From Cyanobacteriota bacterium (GTDB lineage Bacteria > Cyanobacteriota > Cyanobacteriia > Leptolyngbyales > Leptolyngbyaceae), in NCBI GenBank assembly GCA_027482985.1, contig JAIXVO010000017.1, positions 1 to 8,838 of the forward strand: 8,838 bases of DNA, in the 5' to 3' direction. The notes below the pieces were generated by a model that was given only the letters and a program-made list of their open reading frames with translations, was not told the DNA's origin and did no database searches. The first letter of the stretch is position 1; every line of letters begins with the position of its first letter. This document shows, piece after piece, positions 1 to 5,328 of the stretch. The position numbers and the translations under genes are program-made.

Positions 1-597
1 CCCCACATGATCTGCCAATTGTTCAATGAAGGCATTCGCGCCCTCCCGACGACTCCCATGGGCCAACAAAATCCAGGCTTCCATTGGGTGCAGCGACAGA
101 CGCTCATTCAACAAGCGCCGCAATCCCACCTGAGACCCTAAATGGGGCGTTACCGTGAACGGCAGTGGGTCATGGAATTGTTCCTGCCAGCTGGCAATTT
201 CAGCGGGAATGTCCTGCATGACGTGGGTTCCCGCCAACAAAAATACGGGAATAATCCGCACCCCGATCGCCGCCTCAGAGATCGTAGATGAACCTTGCGC
301 CACCCCTTGTGCCAATTGCTCATGCAAAGGCTGTGACGTACACTCCAAATACACATCCTGCACCCACAGGTGCGACTCACCTGCCACTACCGGGGGCACA
401 TCCGACTCCACGACCGATAACTGCCGCTCAGGGGTGCGATCGCCTTCCCAGACCAACTCTCGACCAACGGCATCGGCGATGTTTGCGGTTTGCCTCATGC
501 GCTGGCGAAAGGCTTCAGTCAATTGGTGGGCAGCCTGTTGCGATCGCGGATCAGGGCTCCCGTGAAACACTAAAAAGTAAATGGAGGGGGATGACAA
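1..597 (-). CDS. cbiX: Sirohydrochlorin chelatase, CbiX family (partial, C-terminus beyond window)
   Basis: Inserts Fe2+ or Co2+ into sirohydrochlorin for siroheme or cobalamin synthesis; in cyanobacteria the family is usually discussed as the siroheme ferrochelatase SirB. Reading on the minus strand gives 199 codons open to the left edge. The N-terminal beta strand and metal-binding His appear as IYFLVFHGSPDPR (His about 12). A second, similar half starts near residue 176 with LLAHGSRREGANAF (His about 180), the two-domain arrangement of long CbiX proteins. The middle contains a hydrophobic strand and loop, IIPVFLLAGTHV. No ATG or GTG precedes the first strand, and the only usable start before the upstream stop is TTG at 597-595, with AGGAA about 12 nt before it. 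Dps lies upstream on the same strand but is separated by a terminator, so this gene probably has its own promoter. Family assignment is firm; the metal is not determined. Confidence 0.9.
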   Translation of the reverse strand, partial: MSSPSIYFLVFHGSPDPRSQQAAHQLTEAFRQRMRQTANIADAVGRELVWEGDRTPERQLSVVESDVPPVVAGESHLWVQDVYLECTSQPLHEQLAQGVAQGSSTISEAAIGVRIIPVFLLAGTHVMQDIPAEIASWQEQFHDPLPFTVTPHLGSQVGLRRLLNERLSLHPMEAWILLAHGSRREGANAFIEQLADHVG

Positions 598-633
598 AAT
601 TTGGCTGAAATTCCTGAAGAGAGTAAATTTTGT
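594..633. repeat. Perfect 9-bp inverted repeat over the cbiX start
   Basis: ACAAAATTT at 594-602 and its complement AAATTTTGT at 625-633 flank 22 bp. The TTG start codon of the chelatase gene (597-595) lies inside one arm, and the likely ribosome-binding sequence lies in the loop. It could be a protein-binding site or an mRNA hairpin that affects start access. The A/T-rich arms also make chance occurrence possible. Confidence 0.4.
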
Positions 634-712
634 GGTGCTAGCTGCCTCTACTGAACTTTATCAGATTTGCATCAGGTTCGATTGCAGTAGCTCTATCTGT
701 ACTATCAAAATC

Positions 713-737
713 AAAAAGGGTGCTACCGAGAGCACCC
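713..737 (-). terminator. Intrinsic terminator of dps
   Basis: A perfect 7-bp stem GGGTGCT/AGCACCC (718-724 and 731-737) with a 6-nt loop is followed, reading the minus strand, by TTTTTGATTTT. It starts 41 nt after the dps stop codon. It separates dps from the chelatase gene further along the strand. Confidence 0.85.
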
Positions 738-778
738 TGAAAGAAACAAGAATAAGGGCTATTTTTGCCGCGATCGCC

Positions 779-1330
779 TTAGTTGCGGCTAGCTACATAA
801 GCCAATGTCAGGCTGTCATGGGTCAGGAAGTGAGCCAGGTGGAACGCCCGATCTTCAGTTTCCATCAGCATATTTTCATACATCAACCGAGTGGCGCGAT
901 CGCCCAGGCTTTCTGCCTGTGCCGCTTGCTTCCGCAACAAGCTGATAATCGCTTTTTCTGCGTCCAAGTCGTTTTCCACCATTTGCCGTGAGGTGAAGCC
1001 ACCATCCGCTTCCGGCGTAAAGCAGCACAGCTCAGCCAATTTTGCAAAACTGGCAACGGGAATCCCACCCAATCCATTCATCCGCTCACCGATTTTGTGC
1101 ACATATTCCTGCACTTGACCGTAGCTTTCCGCGAAGAATTCATGGAGTGAATAAAACTCAGCCCCTTCAACGACAAAATGGTGTTTTTGATACTGAATAT
1201 AAAGGGCTTGGAAACTTGCCAGCGCAATATTGAAGCCTTCAATAATAGGGGTTGTAACAGAGCGATCGAATAAAACAGGATTATCCGCAATGTAATCTAA
1301 AGGTTGCACGGGTGCTTGAATTTCAGGCAT
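779..1330 (-). CDS. dps: Dps family ferritin-like protein, three-histidine ferroxidase type
   Basis: A 183-aa mini-ferritin. Dps dodecamers oxidise Fe2+, store it as a mineral and protect DNA from peroxide damage. The Dps signature is clear: [18 protein letters not shown] (His51, His63) and, 15 residues on, VHKIGER (His78, Glu82). In most Dps proteins position 78 is Asp and position 67 is acidic; here they are His78 and Ala67. This matches the cyanobacterial His-type centre described for Thermosynechococcus DpsA and Nostoc Dps4. The open frame extends to 1414, but the start at 1330 is preferred because GGAAGAGGAA sits just upstream, a good promoter lies at 1381-1408, and Dps homology begins near it. 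The gene appears monocistronic, with its own promoter and terminator. A Fur-like site lies about 220 bp upstream. Confidence 0.93.
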   Translation of the reverse strand: MPEIQAPVQPLDYIADNPVLFDRSVTTPIIEGFNIALASFQALYIQYQKHHFVVEGAEFYSLHEFFAESYGQVQEYVHKIGERMNGLGGIPVASFAKLAELCCFTPEADGGFTSRQMVENDLDAEKAIISLLRKQAAQAESLGDRATRLMYENMLMETEDRAFHLAHFLTHDSLTLAYVASRN

Positions 1331-1380
1331 TTTTCCTCTTCCCAACGACGTGAGTATTTGCAATAACCGACGGTATTGAT

Positions 1381-1408
1381 AATGTAGCACGCTCCTTCGA
1401 GCCGTCAA
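1381..1408 (-). promoter_or_regulatory. Predicted sigma70-type promoter of dps
   Basis: On the minus strand, -35 TTGACG (1408-1403) and -10 TACATT (1386-1381) are 16 bp apart, and TGC directly precedes the -10 box as an extended -10. Transcription would begin near 1374, giving a leader of about 44 nt to the ATG at 1330. This placement argues against the longer dps frame from 1414. Confidence 0.6.
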
Positions 1409-1547
1409 TGCCACTTTTTTTGCTTATTAAGAAGCTTTGTCAACTTCAAAAAACCATTGCCAAGATCGAACCAGTTTCTAGTCCGTGATCCACCTGAAAA
1501 ACCGTATCGAAGCCTGCACAAGTTTATCGATATAAAAAATACAAAAA

Positions 1548-1562
1548 TCATCATGATTCTCA
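1548..1562. promoter_or_regulatory. Fur-box-like palindrome upstream of dps
   Basis: Read on the minus strand, TGAGAATCATGATGA matches the 7-1-7 Fur consensus TGATAATnATTATCA at 11 or 12 of 14 specified positions. It is 218 bp upstream of the dps start codon and about 140 bp from the predicted -35 box. Control of dps by iron would be sensible, but the distance is long. No other iron gene starts nearby. Confidence 0.35.
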
Positions 1563-1608
1563 TTAGGAGCAATAGAGGAGGTGATGGTTGGGATTGAAGG
1601 GAATCTAT

Positions 1609-1670
1609 GGGGAGGGAGGGAGGGGGAGGGAGGTCAAGGAAGGGAGAGAAGGGGAAGGAAGGAAGAGGGG
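1609..1670 (+). repeat. Homopurine tract with G-quadruplex motif
   Basis: From 1609 to 1630 there are five runs of three or more G separated by single A bases, a textbook G-quadruplex pattern with 1-nt loops. Purines continue to 1633. After TC there is another 35-base pure-purine run (1636-1670), which could also form triplex DNA. It lies between dps and the tandem hairpin repeat and has no coding character. Confidence 0.7.
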
Positions 1671-1727
1671 CACTTCTTTAGCAGAAATGGGTGTAAAAGC
1701 GCCGATCTACGTCGATTCCCAAAATGA

Positions 1728-1758
1728 TGTAGAGACGTACCGCTGGTACGTCTCCACA
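1728..1758. repeat. Hairpin repeat, copy 1
   Basis: TGTAGAGACGTACC, GCT, GGTACGTCTCCACA: 14-nt arms with one mismatch and a 3-nt loop. The inner 10 bp are perfect. It is the core of the first tandem unit and resembles small GTAGAGACGT-type palindromes that are scattered in many cyanobacterial genomes. Confidence 0.8.
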
Positions 1759-1841
1759 GGAATGCGGGAAGCGGCGGGGGTGAATTGGGTCGGTGTCCAA
1801 TATCCCGATCGCCCCAAATCTACGGCGATTCCCCAAAATCA

Positions 1842-1872
1842 TGTAGAGACGTACCGCTGGTACGTCTCCACG
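1842..1872. repeat. Hairpin repeat, copy 2
   Basis: Nearly identical to the copy at 1728 over 30 bases: TGTAGAGACGTACC, GCT, GGTACGTCTCCAC, with the same orientation. The outermost pair is lost, while the inner 10-bp stem is perfect. Confidence 0.8.
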
Positions 1873-1968
1873 GGGATGAGGGGAGAGGCAGGGGAAATTG
1901 GGCGGGTGATCGGCACACCGATCGCGCCCTTGGCTCATCCAGTTCTGCTGCTCACAAGCGCGATCGCG

Positions 1969-2568
1969 TTAACCTTGTTTGGCTTTCCGGTAGGCATCCC
2001 ATTTCCACCAGCAACCGGAGACAAAATTCGTCAACACATGGGCCGTCATCGGCACCAGCAAATTATTCGTCCAGACGGCACTGACACCCAACACGCCACC
2101 AATGATGGTCGCCCATAGGACATAAGGCCATTGTCGCCAACTGCTCAGATGCAGCACGCCGAAACACAGACTCGAAAACAAAATGGCAGTCGTGTCATAG
2201 CCAAAAGCAGGGAGCATCACCCCCCGAAACAAGAGTTCTTCACTGAGGCCGGGTAACAGTCCCAACCACAGCAAATCTGGCAGTACGAGGGGCTTCAAGA
2301 CCATATCCAGGTAGTAGTCGGCACTTTGGCGATAAGCCTCCCACACCTGATATAGCAGGGAACTAGCAGCGGTGATGCCTAAACCCAGCCCCACCCCGAT
2401 CGCCAGATCAGTCAGAGTCCAGCGGACGGGTAACAAACTCATGGCACCGAAATACAGCCACAGCTTACTGACCACCAGCAGGATGACAGCCGTGATCCCC
2501 ATGGCAATCAGCACCTGGGTACGGGAAAGAGCACTGAATTCGGGATCGTCGGAAAAGGGATCTGGCAC
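1969..2568 (-). CDS. CPBP family intramembrane metalloprotease (Abi/CAAX type)
   Basis: A 199-aa polytopic membrane protein. The family (PF02517, related to Rce1) includes CAAX-type proteases and bacteriocin-immunity proteins; substrates in cyanobacteria are mostly unknown. All three conserved motifs are visible: SEELLFRG (Glu110, Glu111, Arg115), FGVLH (His140) and PMTAHVLTNF (His177, Asn181), so the enzyme should be active. Hydrophobic segments at about 19-40, 53-72, 94-107, 126-141 and 149-165 suggest a multi-pass topology. The start used is GTG at 2568; no strong Shine-Dalgarno is seen there, so the exact start is uncertain. DUF3326 ends 84 bp upstream on the same strand, so co-transcription is possible. 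Downstream lies repeated DNA rather than a clear terminator. The stop codon is next to a HIP1 site. Confidence 0.9.
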   Translation of the reverse strand: MPDPFSDDPEFSALSRTQVLIAMGITAVILLVVSKLWLYFGAMSLLPVRWTLTDLAIGVGLGLGITAASSLLYQVWEAYRQSADYYLDMVLKPLVLPDLLWLGLLPGLSEELLFRGVMLPAFGYDTTAILFSSLCFGVLHLSSWRQWPYVLWATIIGGVLGVSAVWTNNLLVPMTAHVLTNFVSGCWWKWDAYRKAKQG

Positions 2569-2616
2569 AGGTGATTTGCAGAGAGAATGACTACACAGTA
2601 ACAGAGACAGGGCTGT

Positions 2617-2639
2617 GGGACGATCGCGCGATCGCTCCC
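2617..2639. repeat. HIP1-containing palindrome between DUF3326 and CPBP genes
   Basis: GGGA and TCCC flank the perfect palindrome CGATCGCGCGATCG (2621-2634), giving a GC-rich stem with one extra C. It sits 13 bp after the DUF3326 stop codon. No T run follows on the minus strand, so it is at most a weak terminator or an mRNA-stabilising hairpin. Confidence 0.4.
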
Positions 2640-2652
2640 GCCTGTTCTAGCA

Positions 2653-3741
2653 TTATGCCTCTCCTGGCTGAATTGGGGCGATCGTGGCGCGCAACGCTGG
2701 CGGATTGACCCCCGCCCGATGCGCTGCAATCATGCCCGCCGCCTCCAGGTAAGACGAAACTCGCACTGCGGGAATACCGAGCGCTTCCGGGGGCACTCGC
2801 ATCCGGGTGTGATTGTCCTCGACTGCCACCATGAGGGGCGGCGAGGGGCGATCTGAGGGACGGCGCGATCGCCCCGCCAAACTCATCACCCCACTGCCCC
2901 CAAACGCGGTTGCAGGCAGAATCACGGCATCCACCTGATCTGCCCACACACTACCCAGCGAGGGGATTGCCGCCGCCGGGGTAACAAATTGGGGGGCGCG
3001 GCTGAGTCCCACCAGCACACAAGGCAGGAACGTATAGCCGAGTTCTTCCGCTGCCGCGCGGGGGGAAAGGGTGGGATCGAGGGGCAACGGCAAGAGTGCT
3101 GGAGCATGGGCGCAGGGCACTTGAAATTCGCGCACCACCAGATGACTGATCACCGCTTCGGCTCCGGCCAGCGGGTCTACCCCCTGCCCTTGCCGATAGT
3201 TTTGCAAGGCTTCGCTACCCACGTCATCGGGAAAGCGGGCCACGATCGCGATCGCCTCTGCTCCGAAGCGGTGAATGGCTTTATCTGCCGCTCGCAACAG
3301 GCTATCCGGTTGGGCGATCGTGCCCCATGTCGCTCCTGATGCCGCAGTGTTTAAGGTCACACCCAGCGGGGCATCCGTCACCAGGTAATCAGTCAAATCC
3401 AAGCCCAACGTCGCCCTTGCCGCATCCGCTGCTTGCAGATGGCGTAACCGTAAATCGGGAGCGATCGCCTGATCCAAAATCAGGGCAATCCGGTTTTGGC
3501 GGACAGGAGTCAAGCCCCAGCGCCCCGCCATAAATTGATCCAGCCCGTACCCTTCCACATACAAAGCGTTGGGCAGCGACCAGTACAGTTGTGCCCCGTT
3601 TAAGACATTGGGATGTGTGATCAGGCAGTCGGAAACTTGGGCGATCGTCCGGACGACCGGCAGCGCATCCCCGGCATAACCGCCGATCGCGGCACCAATC
3701 CCCGTTGGCACAATCAAAACGGTGGTGTAAGGACGGTTCAC
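2653..3741 (-). CDS. DUF3326 family protein
   Basis: A 362-aa protein of the DUF3326 family (PF11805), known mainly from cyanobacteria and of no assigned function. The conserved N-terminal block is TVLIVPTGIGAAIGGYAGDA followed by LITHPNVLNGAQLYW (about 7-54). Other conserved-looking blocks are VEGYGLDQF (about 62), LVTDAPLGVTLN (about 119) and VEDNHTRMRVPPEALGIPAV (about 306). There is no signal peptide and no strong membrane segment, so it is probably soluble. Glycine-rich turns (GIGAAIGG, GGSG) might bind a phosphate or nucleotide, but that is a guess. The start is GTG at 3741, inside the GTGA overlap with the upstream 62-aa gene, so translation of the two is probably coupled. Family call is strong; function is unknown. 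Confidence 0.9.
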   Translation of the reverse strand: MNRPYTTVLIVPTGIGAAIGGYAGDALPVVRTIAQVSDCLITHPNVLNGAQLYWSLPNALYVEGYGLDQFMAGRWGLTPVRQNRIALILDQAIAPDLRLRHLQAADAARATLGLDLTDYLVTDAPLGVTLNTAASGATWGTIAQPDSLLRAADKAIHRFGAEAIAIVARFPDDVGSEALQNYRQGQGVDPLAGAEAVISHLVVREFQVPCAHAPALLPLPLDPTLSPRAAAEELGYTFLPCVLVGLSRAPQFVTPAAAIPSLGSVWADQVDAVILPATAFGGSGVMSLAGRSRRPSDRPSPPLMVAVEDNHTRMRVPPEALGIPAVRVSSYLEAAGMIAAHRAGVNPPALRATIAPIQPGEA

Positions 3742-3926
3742 GCCTCCGGTTGAGCCGCTGTCGTGACAATGGCTTCCACGATCGCCGTTTGTTTCTCAGT
3801 ATCAACCTCGGTCACGGCCCAGCGCAACGGTTCTCCGCGTTTTTGCAGTTCCGCCTCGATCGCTTGTTGCATCGCGATCGGGGATTCTTGCAGGTCAATT
3901 TCTGCCGTAATGAAGTGAGTCGTCAT
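3738..3926 (-). CDS. Conserved-looking 62-aa protein of unknown function
   Basis: A small soluble, acidic protein starting MTTHFITAEIDLQES. I do not recognise a named family. The sequence alternates a beta strand (HFITAEIDL), a helix (PIAMQQAIEAELQKRG), and two strands (PLRWAVTEVD, TAIVEAIVT), a plausible compact alpha/beta fold. Its stop overlaps the GTG start of DUF3326 by 4 nt (GTGA). That tight overlap is the best evidence that it is a real gene and that it works with, or regulates, DUF3326. The Shine-Dalgarno at its ATG is weak. Upstream is a 152-bp gap from the ferredoxin gene containing a long imperfect hairpin. Alternative frames in this stretch have no such coherence. Confidence 0.7.
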   Translation of the reverse strand: MTTHFITAEIDLQESPIAMQQAIEAELQKRGEPLRWAVTEVDTEKQTAIVEAIVTTAAQPEA

Positions 3927-3992
3927 AAAATTTGCTCAACTAATTACACAATTGCCACAGCAATCCGAAATGATTTGTGCAATGAGAGGACT

Positions 3993-4027
3993 TTGTAAAA
4001 GGGAGTCCAGCGGAACCTTTTTTACAA
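3993..4027 (-). terminator. Imperfect hairpin between ferredoxin and 62-aa gene, possible terminator
   Basis: TTGTAAAAGG (3993-4002) pairs with CCTTTTTTACAA (4016-4027) with a 2-nt bulge, and the enclosed TCC/GGA can extend the stem. On the minus strand the inner GC part is followed by CCCTTTT. It could end the ferredoxin transcript 52 nt after its stop codon. The U tract is short, so this is tentative. Confidence 0.4.
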
Positions 4028-4078
4028 TCCAGATCGAATCGCTGTAGCACCAGAATACCGTTATTCCTACTGCTACTG

Positions 4079-4402
4079 CTACTTTTGGGATTGTCCAAAC
4101 TGGAGGTTATACACCGTATCTTCCTGCTCAGTTTCCACTTTCAAGTTAGAGCGGGGGTACGACACACACAGCAAGGCATAGCCCTGCGCCTGCAATTCGG
4201 GACTGATGCCCATGCCATCTCCCTGCTCCACCGTGCCTTCCAGAAGTTTGGCCGCACAGGTGGTACAAACTCCGGCATGACAGGAACTCGGCAAGCCCAG
4301 TTGTGCGGCATCGGCAACATCCAGGACGGTTTTGTCTTCGGGCACCTGAATGGTCTGCACAGTGCCTTGATGATGAATTTCAACAGTGTAGGTGGTGGCC
4401 AT
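4079..4402 (-). CDS. Plant-type [2Fe-2S] ferredoxin
   Basis: A 107-aa soluble one-electron carrier. The cluster ligands are Cys41, Cys46, Cys49 and Cys79 in the canonical C-x4-C-x2-C-x29-C spacing, within SSCHAGVCTTCAAKL and ALLCVSYP. The beta-grasp start TYTVEIHHQG and the DKTVLDVADAAQLGLPSSC segment fit the fold. It differs from the major photosynthetic ferredoxin PetF (usually CRAGACSTC and a short acidic end) by His and Val in the cluster loop, MGISPELQAQG before the last Cys, and an extended tail DTVYNLQFGQSQK. It therefore looks like one of the minor ferredoxins that cyanobacteria keep beside PetF; its partner enzyme cannot be read from the neighbours. The ATG at 4402 is supported by homology. 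A TATGAT box (4431-4426) could be its -10, without a good -35. Confidence 0.95.
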   Translation of the reverse strand: MATTYTVEIHHQGTVQTIQVPEDKTVLDVADAAQLGLPSSCHAGVCTTCAAKLLEGTVEQGDGMGISPELQAQGYALLCVSYPRSNLKVETEQEDTVYNLQFGQSQK

Positions 4403-4485
4403 AAGACGTGGGTTTTAAAGTCTGAATCATAAAGGACAGAGCCGTGACAAACGCGGAGCCGGATCTATTGCTCCACTGGCAAAGC

Positions 4486-4516
4486 GCATGCCGCTCCAAC
4501 TGTTCAGCATACCGCT
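4486..4516. repeat. Direct repeat upstream of the ferredoxin gene
   Basis: GCATGCCGCT at 4486-4495 and GCATACCGCT at 4507-4516 match at 9 of 10 positions with a 21-bp period, two turns of the helix. They lie 84-114 bp upstream of the ferredoxin ATG and could be an activator site. A chance repeat is possible. Confidence 0.25.
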
Positions 4517-4586
4517 ACCGTCCACCCACTGCTAGTCCTAATTGCGCGCACAAATCAGGTTTGCCTGCCAGACCACCACCGTTCAA

Positions 4587-4692
4587 CTATCCTGGCTCGC
4601 CGCGACGACCCAGTTTTTGCTGCAAAATCGCTGCCATCGCTCGCAAATCCTCCTCAGTTTGAGGAAAAGGATAGACGGGATTTTTGTTGAGT
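4587..4692 (-). pseudogene. Coding-looking tail in a second frame after the GNAT gene
   Basis: Directly after the GNAT stop codon, the +1-shifted frame reads LKLNKNPVYPFPQ then TEEDLRAMAAILQQKLGRRG and ends EPG at the TAG at 4589-4587. The composition is protein-like: a Pro/Tyr linker, then an amphipathic helix. The frame is open back through the end of the GNAT gene to a stop near 4765, and has no start codon except an internal TTG and ATG. The simplest reading is the true C-terminus of the acetyltransferase, cut off by a 1-nt indel, perhaps in the C runs at 4700-4714. It could be a sequencing error, a real mutation or chance. Confidence 0.45.
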
Positions 4693-5274
4693 TTAAGTTT
4701 TGCTGGGGCGACGGGGGCGTTTCCAGACGGCGCGATCGGCTTTTTCGCGCTCGTAGGCGATTAGTTTGCCGTAATATTCGTGCTTGCTGAGGTTCATGGA
4801 GAGGAACACGTGGCGGCGCACGTTGTTGAAGCCTTTGCGGGTAAAAAATTTGACGGCAGGCAGGTTTTCGGGGTCAGTGTCCGCCATCATGAACCGGGCA
4901 CCGTCGTCGATCATGCGTTCTACGAGGCGATCGACGAGATTATCTGCCACCCCCCGCCGCTGAAATTCGGGATTCACCCCTAACCACAGGATGTAGCCGT
5001 AAGTCCAGGTCGCTTTGTTAATGATCGTACCCAGGACAAACCCCGCCAATTTGCCATCCGATTCCGCCACCAAACAGTACTCGGGGTCAGTGTTATACAG
5101 CCCAATCACTTCCCATTGATCCCAGGTGCGGTAGATGAATGGATAAAGATCGCTGGTAAACAACATTTCGCCCAGGTGGTAGACCGGAGCGAGATCGTTG
5201 ATGTCCATGTCTCGCACGGCGATCGCGAGGGAGTCATCGGGCTTGGGATCTTCAGCGTGCAAATTATCGTTCAT
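4693..5274 (-). CDS. GNAT family N-acetyltransferase
   Basis: A 193-aa protein that should transfer acetyl from acetyl-CoA to an amine; the substrate is unknown and RimI-like N-terminal acetylation is only one option. The GNAT fold begins near residue 18 (IAVRDMDINDLAPVYHLGEM). Motif A follows at about 94-116 as YILWLGVNPEFQRRGVA, with the acetyl-CoA pyrophosphate loop Gln105-Arg-Arg-Gly-Val-Ala110. Motif B is ENLPAVKFFTRKGF. The C-terminus is basic (VWKRPRRPSKT) and stops abruptly, and a protein-like sequence continues in the +1 frame, so this copy may be shortened by a frameshift outside the catalytic core. No Shine-Dalgarno precedes the ATG at 5274; instead a degenerate heptamer repeat fills most of the 54-bp gap to the nuclease gene. 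It may be the last gene of the fibrillin-nuclease unit. Confidence 0.87.
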   Translation of the reverse strand: MNDNLHAEDPKPDDSLAIAVRDMDINDLAPVYHLGEMLFTSDLYPFIYRTWDQWEVIGLYNTDPEYCLVAESDGKLAGFVLGTIINKATWTYGYILWLGVNPEFQRRGVADNLVDRLVERMIDDGARFMMADTDPENLPAVKFFTRKGFNNVRRHVFLSMNLSKHEYYGKLIAYEREKADRAVWKRPRRPSKT

Positions 5275-5282
5275 GGCGAGTG

Positions 5283-5325
5283 AGGGCAGAGAGCAGTAGG
5301 CAGACGGCAGGGGGCAGAAGAGCAG
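5283..5325. repeat. Degenerate heptamer repeat before the GNAT start
   Basis: Five successive 7-nt units of form nnggcag or nnagcag (agggcag, agagcag, taggcag, acggcag, ggggcag) are followed by an 8-nt unit. On the minus strand they read CTGCCnn or CTGCTnn, the same pattern as the tandem CTGCCTC array at the right end of the window. The array starts 9 bp upstream of the GNAT ATG and ends 3 bp before the nuclease stop codon, so it fills that gap. Confidence 0.65.
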
Positions 5326-5328
5326 GGG

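Larger units (their letters stand above)
1705..1931. repeat. Two imperfect tandem units of about 113 bp
   Basis: Unit 1 (1705-1817) and unit 2 (1818-1931) begin ATCTACG(T/G)CGATTCCC, share an identical core around the hairpin, and then continue with related sequence ending GGTG and a CGATCG-containing block. There is one 1-nt indel before the core, so the cores are 114 bp apart. Similarity is highest at the core and decays outside it. Confidence 0.75.
1415..1968. other. Non-coding interval with regulatory-looking and repeated DNA
   Basis: No convincing gene lies in these 554 bases. Reading left to right they hold dps upstream DNA, a Fur-like palindrome, a purine-only G-rich tract, and a tandem pair of about 113-bp units with a hairpin core. 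The long open frames on both strands come from the low-complexity and repeated DNA: the units are 114 bp apart, so a frame re-enters the repeat in phase and stays open. Those frames also overlap the well-supported CPBP gene. Confidence 0.7.

Noticed and set aside
1331..1414. Longer Dps start at 1414
   Set aside because: The extra 28 residues are not Dps-like, and the predicted promoter and Shine-Dalgarno support 1330.
1678..1938. Minus-strand frame of 86 codons over the tandem repeat, with a repeated GDVPAVRLY peptide
   Set aside because: The repeated peptide is simply the translated hairpin repeat, and no protein family or ribosome-binding site supports it.
1588..2118. Plus-strand frame of 176 codons from a TTG, preceded by GGAGGTGAT (1577-1585), a near-perfect Shine-Dalgarno
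   Set aside because: The N-terminus is low-complexity purine DNA, the middle is the tandem repeat read twice in phase (114 bp apart), and the end overlaps the well-supported CPBP gene on the other strand. The Shine-Dalgarno match is expected in purine-rich DNA.
2989..3339. Plus-strand frame of 116 codons opposite DUF3326
   Set aside because: It lies wholly antisense to a strongly supported conserved gene, and its product has no recognisable domain.
4034..4081. Possible hairpin at the ferredoxin stop codon (GTAGCA/TGCTAC with an inner GAATA/TATTC)
   Set aside because: The two stems are separated by unpaired bases and no T run follows on the minus strand, so it is not a convincing terminator.
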